A stretch of DNA of 64,000 nucleotides from Bacteroides caecimuris (GTDB lineage Bacteria; Bacteroidota; Bacteroidia; Bacteroidales; Bacteroidaceae), in the NCBI RefSeq assembly GCF_001688725.2, contig NZ_CP015401.2, forward strand, positions 1,798,001 to 1,862,000. Reading direction: 5' to 3'. The stretch's first letter is position 1. Each line of letters begins with the position of its first letter. The notes beneath the pieces are model-generated. The model worked only from the letters and a program-made list of their open reading frames with translations. It ran no database searches and had not been told where the DNA came from. A program made the translations under genes and the position numbers. Below, piece after piece: positions 15,794 through 24,291 of the stretch.

Positions 15794-17868
15794 CGTCTGC
15801 CGCCCTTTCCTTTTGCCTTGTCCGTGCGGGGCGGGAACTCGTACACGGTGCGGAAGTCCTTGTCGAAGGTAACGTGTGCATCGAAGGTTTTGCCATCCTT
15901 GTTCTGAAAGCCTTTGATAAGGGACGTTTTGCCTTTGGTTACAAGGTCGGTAATCTGTTTGTCGGTAAGTTCCTTTCCGCCCTTGTTGCGGAAGATGGTA
16001 ACGCCACAATCGACGTTGCTGCACTTGGCGACTTTCGGATAGAAGAGGATGCGCCCGGACTGGCATTTGGGGCAAGGGATGCGTTCCCCGTCCGCCACCG
16101 ATACCTGCACCTGCAAAAGCTCTTCGGTAATCTGGGCGGTATAGACCTCGATTCCCTTGCGGAACGTGGCTGCGTCCATCCCGCCCATCTCGATGCGGGC
16201 AAGGGCGGTTTCCCATTGCCCGGTCATTTCGACATCGGCAATGCGTTTGCCCTTTACGGTATGGTACACCGCCAGACCTTTCTCGGTCGGGACAAGGTTC
16301 TTCTTGTCACGGCGCACGTAGTCACGGGAAAACAGGGTTTCGATAATGGACGCACGGGTGGCGGGCGTGCCGATACCGATGTCTTTCAGGCTGTCCCGCA
16401 GTTCGGTTTCCTGCAACTCCTTGCCGCAGCTCTCCATAGCCGAAAGCAGGCTGCTCTCGGTGTGCAGTGGGCGGGGCTTGGTCTGTTTCTCCATGTTCTC
16501 CGCCGATTGCAGGGGGAAGGTTTCACCGGGCTGCAAAGGCGGAAGGGCGGCGGATTCTTCCTCTTCGTCCTTCTCGCCACGAACGGCACGCCATCCGGCG
16601 GACTTGATAACCGTCCCTTTGGTGGTAAAGTCGCTACCCGCTGCGGTGAAACGAACGGTTGTAACGTCCTTTACGCAACGGGCGGAGAAGGATTCAAGCA
16701 GGCGGGCGGCAACCATATCGTACACCTTGCGCTCGTCCTCCGGGAGTTTGCCGGGCAGACATTCGGTGATAATCAGGGCATGGTGATCGGTGACTTTCCC
16801 GGCATCCACGCTGCGGCGGTTGAGTGCCGTCCCTTTCAGGGTGGCGGCACAGGCAGAGAAAGCGGGGTATTGCTCCAAAAGGGCGATGCGGGACGGGATT
16901 TCGTCGAAAACATCGTCGGAGATAAAACGGGAGCCGGTACGGGGGTAGCTAAGTACCTTTTTCTCGTAAAGCGACTGCGCTATGGAAAGGGTTTTGTCGG
17001 CTGAAAAGCCGAGCTTGCTGTTGGCTTCCTTCTGCAACGAAGTAAGGTCGTAGAGCAGCGGCGGTTCTTGGTTCACTTCCTTGCGCTGCACATCGGCAAC
17101 CATGACCGTACCCGTGGCGGTAACGGCACTAAGGGCGGTCGTTGCTGCCGGAAGGGTTTCGTACTTGTGTTCGGAGATGGCGGAGAAGGGCGTGCCGTCC
17201 TTTTCCGCTGTGACCTTTAGCTGGTAATAGGTCTGCGGGGTGAAATCCTTGTTCTCCAGATACCGGGAGCAGATCATCATCAAGGTGGGTGTCTGCACCC
17301 GTCCGAGCGAGAAGATTCCTTGTCCGGCGGCGATGGAAAGTGCTTGCGTGCTGTTGATGCCGACCAGATAGTCGGCGATGGCACGGGCTTCGGCGGCACG
17401 GTAGAGGTTATCATAATCGCTGCCGGGTTTGAGCTTATCCAGCCCGTCACGGATGGCACGGTCGGTCAGTGAGGAAATCCACAAGCGGACGAAAGGCTTG
17501 CGGCAACCGAGGTAGTTGTAAATATAGCGAAAGATTCCTTCGCCTTCACGACCCGCATCGGTTGCCACGATGATCCGGTTGGACTGGGCGAAAACTTCGT
17601 CAATGACCTTTAGTTGTTTGAGTACGCCGGGATCGGATTTGTACTCTTTTCCTTCCCGTATCTGGCGGGGTATGAACTTGAACTCCTGCGGGATGATGGG
17701 AAGGTTTTCACGGCGGAAGCCCGTAAACCCGTAAGCATCGGGCATGGCAAGCTGGACGAGATGGCCGAACGCCCAGGTGACGAGGTAGTCGTTGCCTGAG
17801 AGGTAGCCATCGTGACGCTGGCGAACATTCAACACGTTTGCTATGTCCTTCGCTACGGAAGGTTTCTC
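15790..17868 (-). pseudogene. topB: DNA topoisomerase III (topB), main fragment, disrupted by the RIT element
   Basis: A type IA topoisomerase that should pass and decatenate single strands. The fragment is open from GAGAAACCTTCC (E-K-P-S) at 17868 down to 15790. It keeps the Toprim DxD-type motif (VATDAGREGEG), the active-site tyrosine region (VLSYPRTGSRFISDD) and a C-terminal zinc-type cluster (CPKCQSG, CSNVDCG). A stop codon of the RIT end precedes E-K-P-S. Its real start (MITAIIAEK) is at 21430, beyond the insertion. The first start inside the fragment is a GTG at 17835, which would lack the catalytic Toprim glutamate. The intact protein would be about 699 residues. Confidence 0.88.
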
Positions 17869-18014
17869 TTATCACAAGTAAATTGTTATCCAAAGCTATA
17901 GGCTAATACATCAAATAACTGACAGATAATCAATCAAACTCGTGATAATAATGTTCTGATAATAATATGCTATATTGTGGAGAGAGTAATGTTGCTCCCT
18001 CCAAATATAGTATT

Positions 18015-19244
18015 ATGGACAATAAAAATCATTTTGAATCCAAAGTTTCGGATTTTTTAGAAGCGTTGCGTAAAGCCGGATATTCAGAATCGACTATCCG
18101 ACAGTATAAAAAGACCTGTCGTCTTTTTATCGTTTACATGGATATAAACTACATACAAGACTGTAATGTAGAATCCATCAATTTGTTTTTAAAGACTATG
18201 CCACAAGAAAAAACGCGGTTGATACATGGAACCAATTATCGATTGCTGCTATTCGTTAATTATCTTACGGATAGAACTATCCAAAAACCAGTTGTGAGAT
18301 ACGTTATACGCAAATTCTCAGGAGAAATAGGAGGCATTATGACAAAATACCTTCATCTCTTGGAAGAACAAAGACTATCTCCTAAAACGATAGATGGCTA
18401 CGAACATGTATTTAGCTATTTTCTCAGGCATTTGTCTTTGAGGAATGTATTCCGTATCTCAGATATAGGTGAGGATGATGTGCTAACTTTTATATCTTCC
18501 AGCCAAAACAGTAAACAAAGAGTATTGGCAACGATGCGTGTATTTTGTCGTTACCTGTACGAACAAAAGCTTATCAATAAGAATATTGATTATGTGATAG
18601 GAAGAAACCGTTATGTTGTAAAAGAAAAACTACCGTCAACATACACTTGTGAAGAAGTCTTGCAAATAGAATCTTCGGTAAATCAATCCACTCCTGTAGG
18701 AAAACGAGATTACGCCATGCTCCTATTAGCGACACGGTTAGGACTACGTTCCTCCGATATTGCTGGATTACAATTCAGTAATTTAGATTGGGATAGAAAC
18801 ATTATCCGCCTGATACAGTACAAGACTAAGCGTGAAATAGAATTGCCGCTATTAAAGGATGTGGGGGAAGCTATTATAAATTATGTAAAATATGGCAGAC
18901 CAAGTTCTTCTTCCAAACAGATATTCCTATCCTCTTTAGCCCCATATAATCCTGTGAATGGGGCGGTAGTTTCTTTGTCGGTCAGAAAGATTATCTGCCA
19001 TTCAAGAATAGATACAAGGGATAGAAAAAAAGGCCCTCACGCAATGAGACATACTTTAGCCAGCCAGCTATTGCGTAATGGCGTATCACTGCCCGTCATT
19101 TCTGAAACATTGGGACACAAAACTACGCAAACGACAATGGGCTATCTTCGGATAGACATTGATGGTTTGATGAAATGTGTCCTTGAAGTTCCGGATGTCC
19201 CATCCGATTTCTACACACAGAAAGGAGGTTTGTTCTATGTCTGA
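18015..19244 (+). CDS. RIT tyrosine recombinase A
   Basis: Start taken at ATG 18015 (MDNKNHFESK), about 409 residues; an in-frame ATG at 17967 lies within the left end. An N-terminal SAM-like arm (ALRKAGYSESTIRQYKKTC) precedes the catalytic domain, which has the Arg motif LLATRLGLRSSDIAGL, HAMRHTLASQLLRNG and LGHKTTQTTMGYL with the nucleophile tyrosine. All key residues are present. It overlaps the next recombinase by eight bases. In RIT elements the three recombinases are thought to act together; their individual jobs are not known. Confidence 0.88.
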   Translation: MDNKNHFESKVSDFLEALRKAGYSESTIRQYKKTCRLFIVYMDINYIQDCNVESINLFLKTMPQEKTRLIHGTNYRLLLFVNYLTDRTIQKPVVRYVIRKFSGEIGGIMTKYLHLLEEQRLSPKTIDGYEHVFSYFLRHLSLRNVFRISDIGEDDVLTFISSSQNSKQRVLATMRVFCRYLYEQKLINKNIDYVIGRNRYVVKEKLPSTYTCEEVLQIESSVNQSTPVGKRDYAMLLLATRLGLRSSDIAGLQFSNLDWDRNIIRLIQYKTKREIELPLLKDVGEAIINYVKYGRPSSSSKQIFLSSLAPYNPVNGAVVSLSVRKIICHSRIDTRDRKKGPHAMRHTLASQLLRNGVSLPVISETLGHKTTQTTMGYLRIDIDGLMKCVLEVPDVPSDFYTQKGGLFYV

Positions 19245-20244
19245 ACAATTCATATATCAAAGCGTGTTCGCTCCTTATTTTAAGGATTTTCTTGCGATGA
19301 AAGAGAGTCAAGTTTCCGACATTGGACGGATAAAGTGGATGCTCTTGGAGTTTGACAAGTTCTTCGTTAATAGCAACATCAGGGATGTGTTCATAACTAA
19401 AAGCATGATTGATGCATGGAAGTGCACCCGCATACATGACAAAAAGAAAACCCTCTATGACAAGGTGTCCATGTTCCGGCAGTTTTGCCTATACTTATGC
19501 CACATAGGAAAAGAATGCTATATACCCAAGTTACCAAAGAAGGAATATTCGGATTTTACTCCTTATGTGTTTACTCGTGGACAGATACAGGATATATTTG
19601 AAACCTGTGACAAGCAAAGGATGTATAGTCATAATATATATTGTAATCTTTTTGCATTACCTACTTTATATAGAATCTTATATGCTACAGGGATTAGAAT
19701 CGGAGAAGCCATATCCATTAGGAATCGGGATGTTGATTTGAGAAGGAATTGCATCATTGTTCGGAAGACAAAGAACAAGATGGAAAGGCTTATTCCTTTA
19801 AGTGGCTCCCTGTCCAAGGTTCTACAACAGTATTTGGAATATCGCAATAAGATGCCCTTGCCAGATGTTGATGCCCCGGACAAGTTCCTGTTAATATCTC
19901 CATCAGGACGACCGTTATCTTCTTGCACTGTCTTGGGCGGTTTTAAGAAAGTGTTGGAAAAATGCAATATACCCTGTTCGAGCAACCGTTCCGGAGGAGC
20001 CTGCATACATAGTCTCAGACATACTTTTGCCGTCCATTCCCTTGCAAAGATGGTGCAAGAAGGAATGGACATATATTGTGCGCTTCCCCTTTTGTCGGTC
20101 TTCTTGGGGCATAAGACGTTGAAAGGGACTGAAACCTACGTGCGCCTGACACAAGACATGTTTCCCGATATTCTATTGAAACAAACTACCATAACACGGT
20201 TTGTATATCCTGAAATGAACGTAATAACAGATTCAAACATATAG
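19237..20244 (+). CDS. RIT tyrosine recombinase B
   Basis: Start at ATG 19237, preceded by AAAGGAGG, the best ribosome binding site of the element, giving 335 residues. The catalytic motifs are YATGIRIGEAISIRN, HSLRHTFAVHSLAK and LGHKTLKGTETYVRL. The C-terminal box is stretched by a short insertion (EGMDIYCALPLLSVF) before LGHK, as in the RIT middle recombinase class. It overlaps recombinase A, and four bases separate it from recombinase C, so the three are translated from one message. Confidence 0.88.
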   Translation: MSEQFIYQSVFAPYFKDFLAMKESQVSDIGRIKWMLLEFDKFFVNSNIRDVFITKSMIDAWKCTRIHDKKKTLYDKVSMFRQFCLYLCHIGKECYIPKLPKKEYSDFTPYVFTRGQIQDIFETCDKQRMYSHNIYCNLFALPTLYRILYATGIRIGEAISIRNRDVDLRRNCIIVRKTKNKMERLIPLSGSLSKVLQQYLEYRNKMPLPDVDAPDKFLLISPSGRPLSSCTVLGGFKKVLEKCNIPCSSNRSGGACIHSLRHTFAVHSLAKMVQEGMDIYCALPLLSVFLGHKTLKGTETYVRLTQDMFPDILLKQTTITRFVYPEMNVITDSNI

Positions 20245-20248
20245 GCTT

Positions 20249-21274
20249 ATGAGAACAACAGATTCTGCAAAGCATTTAACGTCCTTTTTCACAGAGTACC
20301 TTATCGGAGAAAAGGGCGTAAGCCCTAATACCATACGGTCATACAGCGAATCATTTAGCTTGCTGTTAAACTTTCTGGACGAACAGGTAAACATAAAGGC
20401 TGATAATCTTAGATTGGAACATATTACCAGAAAAATGGTTTTAAACTTCCTTGATTGGTTACAAGACACGAAAAAATCGAGTAACGCGACAAGAAATCAA
20501 AGATTGGCGGCATTACGTTCTTTTTGTACGTATATGCAATATGAGGATGTAAAGCATCTGGAACAATGGCAAGAGATATTATCCATCAAGGTAAAAACAC
20601 ATGAAAAAAGAAGTGTCAATTATCTCAGCATAGATGGTATTAGGCTTTTATTGGCACAAATACCAATCAACACGAAAAAAGGACGGCGGGATTTAGCTTT
20701 GATATCCCTACTCTATGATAGTGGAGCCAGAGTACAAGAATTAATAGACTTGACACCCGCATCTTTGAAATTGGAAAAGCCTTGTCATGTCACCTTATTT
20801 GGTAAAGGACGCAAAAAAAGAATTGTCCCTTTACAAGACGAACAAGTGAATTTACTACGCAGTTATATGGAAGAAAATCGTTTAGACCTGTCCGGTTTTA
20901 ATCAAAGACCTCTTTTCTTTAACAGTTGTGGCAGAAAGCTGACAAACTCTGGCATATCTTATATCTTGAACAATTATATTAATCACGCCCGAATACAAAA
21001 TCCGGAACTTATACCGGAAAAAATAAGCCCGCATACTTTACGGCACAGTAAAGCTATGCACTTGTTACAAGCTGGTGTAAATTTGGTCTATATTCGTGAT
21101 ATTTTAGGACATGTATCTATACAAACTACTGAAATATATGCTCGGGCTGATTCTAAACAAAAAAGAGAGGCTTTGGAATCAGCTTATGTTAATATGATAC
21201 CAAACGATATAACAGAACGTTCATGGGAAAAAGACCAAGAACTTAAGATATGGCTAAGGAATCTATCTAAATGA
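20249..21274 (+). CDS. RIT tyrosine recombinase C
   Basis: A 341-residue integrase closest in form to XerC/XerD proteins. The N-terminal arm has EKGVSPNTIRSYSESF. The catalytic motifs are LYDSGARVQELIDL, HTLRHSKAMHLLQAG and LGHVSIQTTEIYARA, with complete R-H-R-H-Y residues. It starts four bases after recombinase B. About 130 bp of AT-rich sequence with the right inverted end follow its stop. Confidence 0.88.
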   Translation: MRTTDSAKHLTSFFTEYLIGEKGVSPNTIRSYSESFSLLLNFLDEQVNIKADNLRLEHITRKMVLNFLDWLQDTKKSSNATRNQRLAALRSFCTYMQYEDVKHLEQWQEILSIKVKTHEKRSVNYLSIDGIRLLLAQIPINTKKGRRDLALISLLYDSGARVQELIDLTPASLKLEKPCHVTLFGKGRKKRIVPLQDEQVNLLRSYMEENRLDLSGFNQRPLFFNSCGRKLTNSGISYILNNYINHARIQNPELIPEKISPHTLRHSKAMHLLQAGVNLVYIRDILGHVSIQTTEIYARADSKQKREALESAYVNMIPNDITERSWEKDQELKIWLRNLSK

Positions 21275-21404
21275 AGATGATTATTATCCAAAGCTGTAAT
21301 ATAAAGTAATGTATTTAATTAGCTGATATACAGACTAACAAAAAATAAGAGCTTTGGATAATAATTTACTTATGATAAGAAAAGTTATCATAACTTGTGA
21401 TAAC

Positions 21405-21430
21405 TTCTCTGCGATAATTGCTGTAATCAT
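21405..21430 (-). pseudogene. topB: topB 5' fragment (codons 1-8/9) separated by the RIT element
   Basis: Read on the minus strand from ATG at 21430 the codons give MITAIIAEK, the expected N-terminus of topoisomerase III, including the catalytic Toprim glutamate (codon 8, GAG). The frame then runs into the RIT end. Joined to the fragment ending at 17868 it rebuilds MITAIIAEKPSVAKDIAN. Confidence 0.85.
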
Positions 21431-21461
21431 ATTTCTTTAGTTTTTAATGGTTTGACAAAAA

Positions 21462-21488
21462 GTGTCCCGTCACTTGGGGACGGGACAC
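21462..21488 (-). terminator. Stem-loop between the DUF3945 gene and topB
   Basis: GTGTCCCGTC (21462-21471) and GACGGGACAC (21479-21488) form a perfect 10-bp stem with a 7-base loop. In the minus direction a modest A/T tract follows. It could be a terminator or an intercistronic processing hairpin. Confidence 0.6.
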
Positions 21489-21531
21489 CTCGGATAGTTA
21501 CTTGTGATCATCTTACCAGATAAGACGGGTA

Positions 21532-23082
21532 TCAGAGGCGGGGACTTTTGCGCTGCCGGGGTTTGGGCTTGTCCTGTTGCTGTTCCTGTTTCTTATCTTC
21601 TTTCTTGCCCTCTTTCTGTTCCTGCTTGCGGTCTTGCTGCTCCTTCTGCTCTCCGGTGGGACGGGTTTGCGCGGACTGCAAGGCTTCTTTCAGGCTCTTG
21701 GTGGCTTCGTTGGTCTTGCCCTCGGAATTGACGGCTACCTGCACCTCGTTCTCGACGGCGGGTTTGACACGTCCCTCTTCGAGTGCGGTCTTGTAATCCT
21801 TGGGGAACATGAAGGCGGGGTATTTCTGTCCGGGCTGCCATGTGATGTACCCCTGATAGGGTTTGCCGTTCTTGTCTTTCAAACCGGAAACTTTGACCGT
21901 GCCGCCGCCCGCAAGTTCCGTTTGCGACTTTTCGGTGAGTTCCTGTTTGCGGAAAGTTTTGGGGACTTCTTGGTTGGCGGTCTGTTTCTGCAACTCCTTG
22001 TGTGCGTCCATCGCCAGTTTAGCCCGGTCGTTGAACAACAATTCAAGTTGCATCTTGGCGGCGTTGAACTGGACGGGGGCTTCGTAGGTTTTGGGCTTCT
22101 GCCCTTCTTTGGCTTTGGTCTGGAATTTACATACCACGGCTTCGCCCTTTTTCAGCCGTGCCACCTCGTCAGGGGTGAAGGTATGCCCGTTCTTTTCCGC
22201 CGGGATGCGCACCTTGTCAGCCGGGAAGGATGCGAGTTCATTCGTTTTCTGGTTACGGCTGACGAGGGACGGGACTTTCTCGCCCGCCCGGTTGGTGAGT
22301 TCGACAATGCGCCCCATGTTCCCGGCGGTCTTGATAGCGTCGCTATCTTCCTTCGTGAAGGTATGCCCGAAGAATTGTTGCTGCAACTTTGACGGATCGA
22401 GAATACCGTGGCTGCAAACGACTACCCTACCGTCGGGGGCTTCACGCAAGGAAAGCTGGCTGTCGTTGGCATGGGAGATCGAATCGAGATTGAAATATAC
22501 CCGGACGGTCTTGTCGGTCTGGAAGCCCCGTAGCATCTGGTCGAGCATACCGTTCTGTTCGATCTGTTCACGTTTGATGCCGAGATTGGCGAGCGAGTTC
22601 CAATCTATCTTTTCCACATCGTACTTGTACTGCGGCTGTTGCTGCGCCTGCTCTTGCTGCGGTGCTTCTGTCGGCTGCTGTTGTTGCTGCCCGGCGGCAG
22701 GCTGCGCCTGTTGCTCGCCCTGTTGTTGTGCCTGTGCGGGATGTTGTACCTCGTACTGTGCCATGCGTGCCTGTCCTTCGGGCGTGGGGGTCTGCACGGT
22801 CTGCTGGAAATCTGCCGCTACCCGTTGCACATCTTCTTCCGGCACACGGAAGAAATGGAAACGGGTGGGATCTTTCAACTGGTTCCAAAGATTGGAAAAG
22901 AAGTTGGAGAACATATCGCCGTGGCGATCTACCCGTAGCAGGTCGTTGTTGTCCTCTAACGGGTTCTTGGTTTGTAACTCTCCGTCCTTTACTCCGCTGA
23001 CGGCTTGGATGGTCTTTTTCTCCTGATCCATGACAAGAAGAATATCCATCAGTTGTTCGCTGTTGTCCGGTCTTTCGTCCAT
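21532..23082 (-). CDS. DUF3945/DUF4099-type protein of Bacteroides conjugative elements
   Basis: A 516-residue soluble protein upstream of topB in the same direction, a pairing usual in Bacteroides ICEs. The N-terminus has LLVMDQEKKTIQAVSGVKDG; a glutamine-rich low-complexity linker covers about residues 105-150. The middle has IKREQIEQNGMLDQMLRGF and repeated DUF3945-like units (VRIPAEKNGHTFTPDEVARL, FTKEDSDAIKTAGNMGRIVE). The C-terminus is a long K/E/Q-rich tail. Function is not established; the link to topB suggests DNA handling during transfer. Confidence 0.78.
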   Translation of the reverse strand: MDERPDNSEQLMDILLVMDQEKKTIQAVSGVKDGELQTKNPLEDNNDLLRVDRHGDMFSNFFSNLWNQLKDPTRFHFFRVPEEDVQRVAADFQQTVQTPTPEGQARMAQYEVQHPAQAQQQGEQQAQPAAGQQQQQPTEAPQQEQAQQQPQYKYDVEKIDWNSLANLGIKREQIEQNGMLDQMLRGFQTDKTVRVYFNLDSISHANDSQLSLREAPDGRVVVCSHGILDPSKLQQQFFGHTFTKEDSDAIKTAGNMGRIVELTNRAGEKVPSLVSRNQKTNELASFPADKVRIPAEKNGHTFTPDEVARLKKGEAVVCKFQTKAKEGQKPKTYEAPVQFNAAKMQLELLFNDRAKLAMDAHKELQKQTANQEVPKTFRKQELTEKSQTELAGGGTVKVSGLKDKNGKPYQGYITWQPGQKYPAFMFPKDYKTALEEGRVKPAVENEVQVAVNSEGKTNEATKSLKEALQSAQTRPTGEQKEQQDRKQEQKEGKKEDKKQEQQQDKPKPRQRKSPRL

Positions 23083-23302
23083 AAACTTAAATTTTTAATG
23101 GTGAATACTAACGGTTTCAGTGGAAACCGGACGTAAATATATAGGGGAATGTGTTGATAATTAGCAAGTTTACGGTGGGGTGTCGCTACTTGTCGTCCGG
23201 TTCGCAGGTTTGTCGTGGCGGATGGCGGGAGAACGGGGGAAATTCGGGGTGCAAAGTGATATAAGACAAAGGGGGAAGTCTTTTATCAGGCATCAGGGAA
23301 AT

Positions 23303-23453
23303 AAAATACAGTAATCACTGTATTTTTTCGAGATTTTGTTTTATATTTGGGCAAAAGGACAAATGAAGCCGTTAAATATCCTTTTGCGGACGATTATCGA
23401 AAAAGAACGGACGGGAAACGAAAAGGGAATTGAGGGGCGGCGGGGTATCTTTG
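23303..23453 (+). promoter_or_regulatory. Repeated regulatory module, copy C (upstream of the TonB/TPR/LRR operon)
   Basis: The parts are a perfect inverted repeat AAAATACAGT/ACTGTATTTT with spacer AATC (23303-23326), TATATTTG (23342-23349), GAAGCCGTTAAATATCC (23365-23381), the 35-bp motif from 23391 (CGATTATCGAAAAAGAACGG) and TATCTTTG (23446-23453). Motif start to box is 55 bp, as in all copies. The first gene starts 43 bp further on. Confidence 0.78.
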
Positions 23454-23496
23454 GCGAAGAATGGAAACGGGATTGTTCAACTTGAAATATTGAGGA

Positions 23497-24240
23497 ATGA
23501 AAACAGTAATAACCCTATTAATATGTATAGCTATGGCGACTTGTTCCAGTGCCAAACGAGGGACTTCTTCCGATGGAGAAGTGGCAAACTCCAATGATCC
23601 GGTATTTTGTGCGGATAGCTTGGTAGGAAATGAACTTATTAGTTTGTATCCTTTCATGTTGTACGACAAGCCGGACGGTAATCTAACTTATAGCTGTGAT
23701 TATGAGAATGGATATATCTGCATAGCCGGAGAGATAAAGGATGATTGGATAAGGCTGGATTACATAAGGTCAAATACGGATAAACTGACATCGCCATTTT
23801 ATGGCTGGTCGAAATGGTGCAATAATGATTCAATCCTATTCAAAGTTGTAGGTAAGGGATTTCCTATTGTTTCGCCTTATGACGAGAATGCTGTTTATGA
23901 ATTTCCGACGTACAGCCCGGAATATCCTCAATATCCGGGTGGTGAGGAAGCCATCGAGCAATTTCTGAAAAAAGAAGTACAAAAACGTTATCCACCAACA
24001 GCCCGACAGATGGGGGTACAAGGTCGAATCATGGTTTCTTTCGTTGTGGAGAAAGACGGTACAATGTCGGACTTTAGAATCCAGAATAGTGTAAACGATG
24101 AAATAGATGAAGCTGCTATTGAGTGTATAAAGAACTTGCCGAAGCGTTGGAAACCTACCAGAACAAAATTGGAGTTTGATACGGCTGAAAGAACGGTACG
24201 ATGCAAAGTAAAGTTGCCTGTATCTTTTAGAATTGAATGA
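23497..24240 (+). CDS. Exported protein with TonB C-terminal domain
   Basis: A 247-residue protein. The N-terminus MKTVITLLICIAMATCSSA is a signal peptide with a cysteine placed as in lipoproteins, though MATC is an imperfect lipobox. Residues about 150-245 form a TonB C-terminal-like domain (MGVQGRIMVSFVVEKDGTMS, EAAIECIKNLPKRWKPTR). Lacking the proline-rich spanner and a membrane anchor helix, it is unlikely to be a working TonB for ExbBD; this class in Bacteroidetes is of unknown role. It is the first gene of the operon under regulatory copy C. Confidence 0.72.
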   Translation: MKTVITLLICIAMATCSSAKRGTSSDGEVANSNDPVFCADSLVGNELISLYPFMLYDKPDGNLTYSCDYENGYICIAGEIKDDWIRLDYIRSNTDKLTSPFYGWSKWCNNDSILFKVVGKGFPIVSPYDENAVYEFPTYSPEYPQYPGGEEAIEQFLKKEVQKRYPPTARQMGVQGRIMVSFVVEKDGTMSDFRIQNSVNDEIDEAAIECIKNLPKRWKPTRTKLEFDTAERTVRCKVKLPVSFRIE

Positions 24241-24291
24241 TAGATAAGATGCAGTAAAATTTGATATTTAGTACTATAAAATAATAAGCGT

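Larger units (their letters stand above)
17869..21403 (+). mobile_element. RIT element (recombinase in trio) inserted in topB
   Basis: Three adjoining tyrosine-recombinase genes in one direction are bounded by imperfect inverted ends. TTATCACAAG touches the topB sequence on both sides (17869-17878; 21394-21403 inverted). A longer internal pair of about 30 bp, with few mismatches and including ATCCAAAGCT, lies at 17869-17898 and near 21350-21380. A 5-bp direct repeat TTCTC flanks the element (17864-17868 and 21405-21409). The three-gene layout with terminal inverted repeats is the defining form of RIT elements. It is clearly more AT-rich than the surrounding ICE genes. Confidence 0.85.

Noticed and set aside
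15794..16216. Longer start for the HTH/alpha-CTD-like gene (296 codons)
   Set aside because: The added N-terminus is an out-of-frame translation of topB; the ATG at 15793 in an ATGA overlap gives a sensible domain start.
21577..22392. Plus-strand frames of 271 and 311 codons opposite the DUF3945 gene
   Set aside because: Low-complexity C-, L- or F-rich translations caused by the Q/K-rich minus-strand gene; no start signals.
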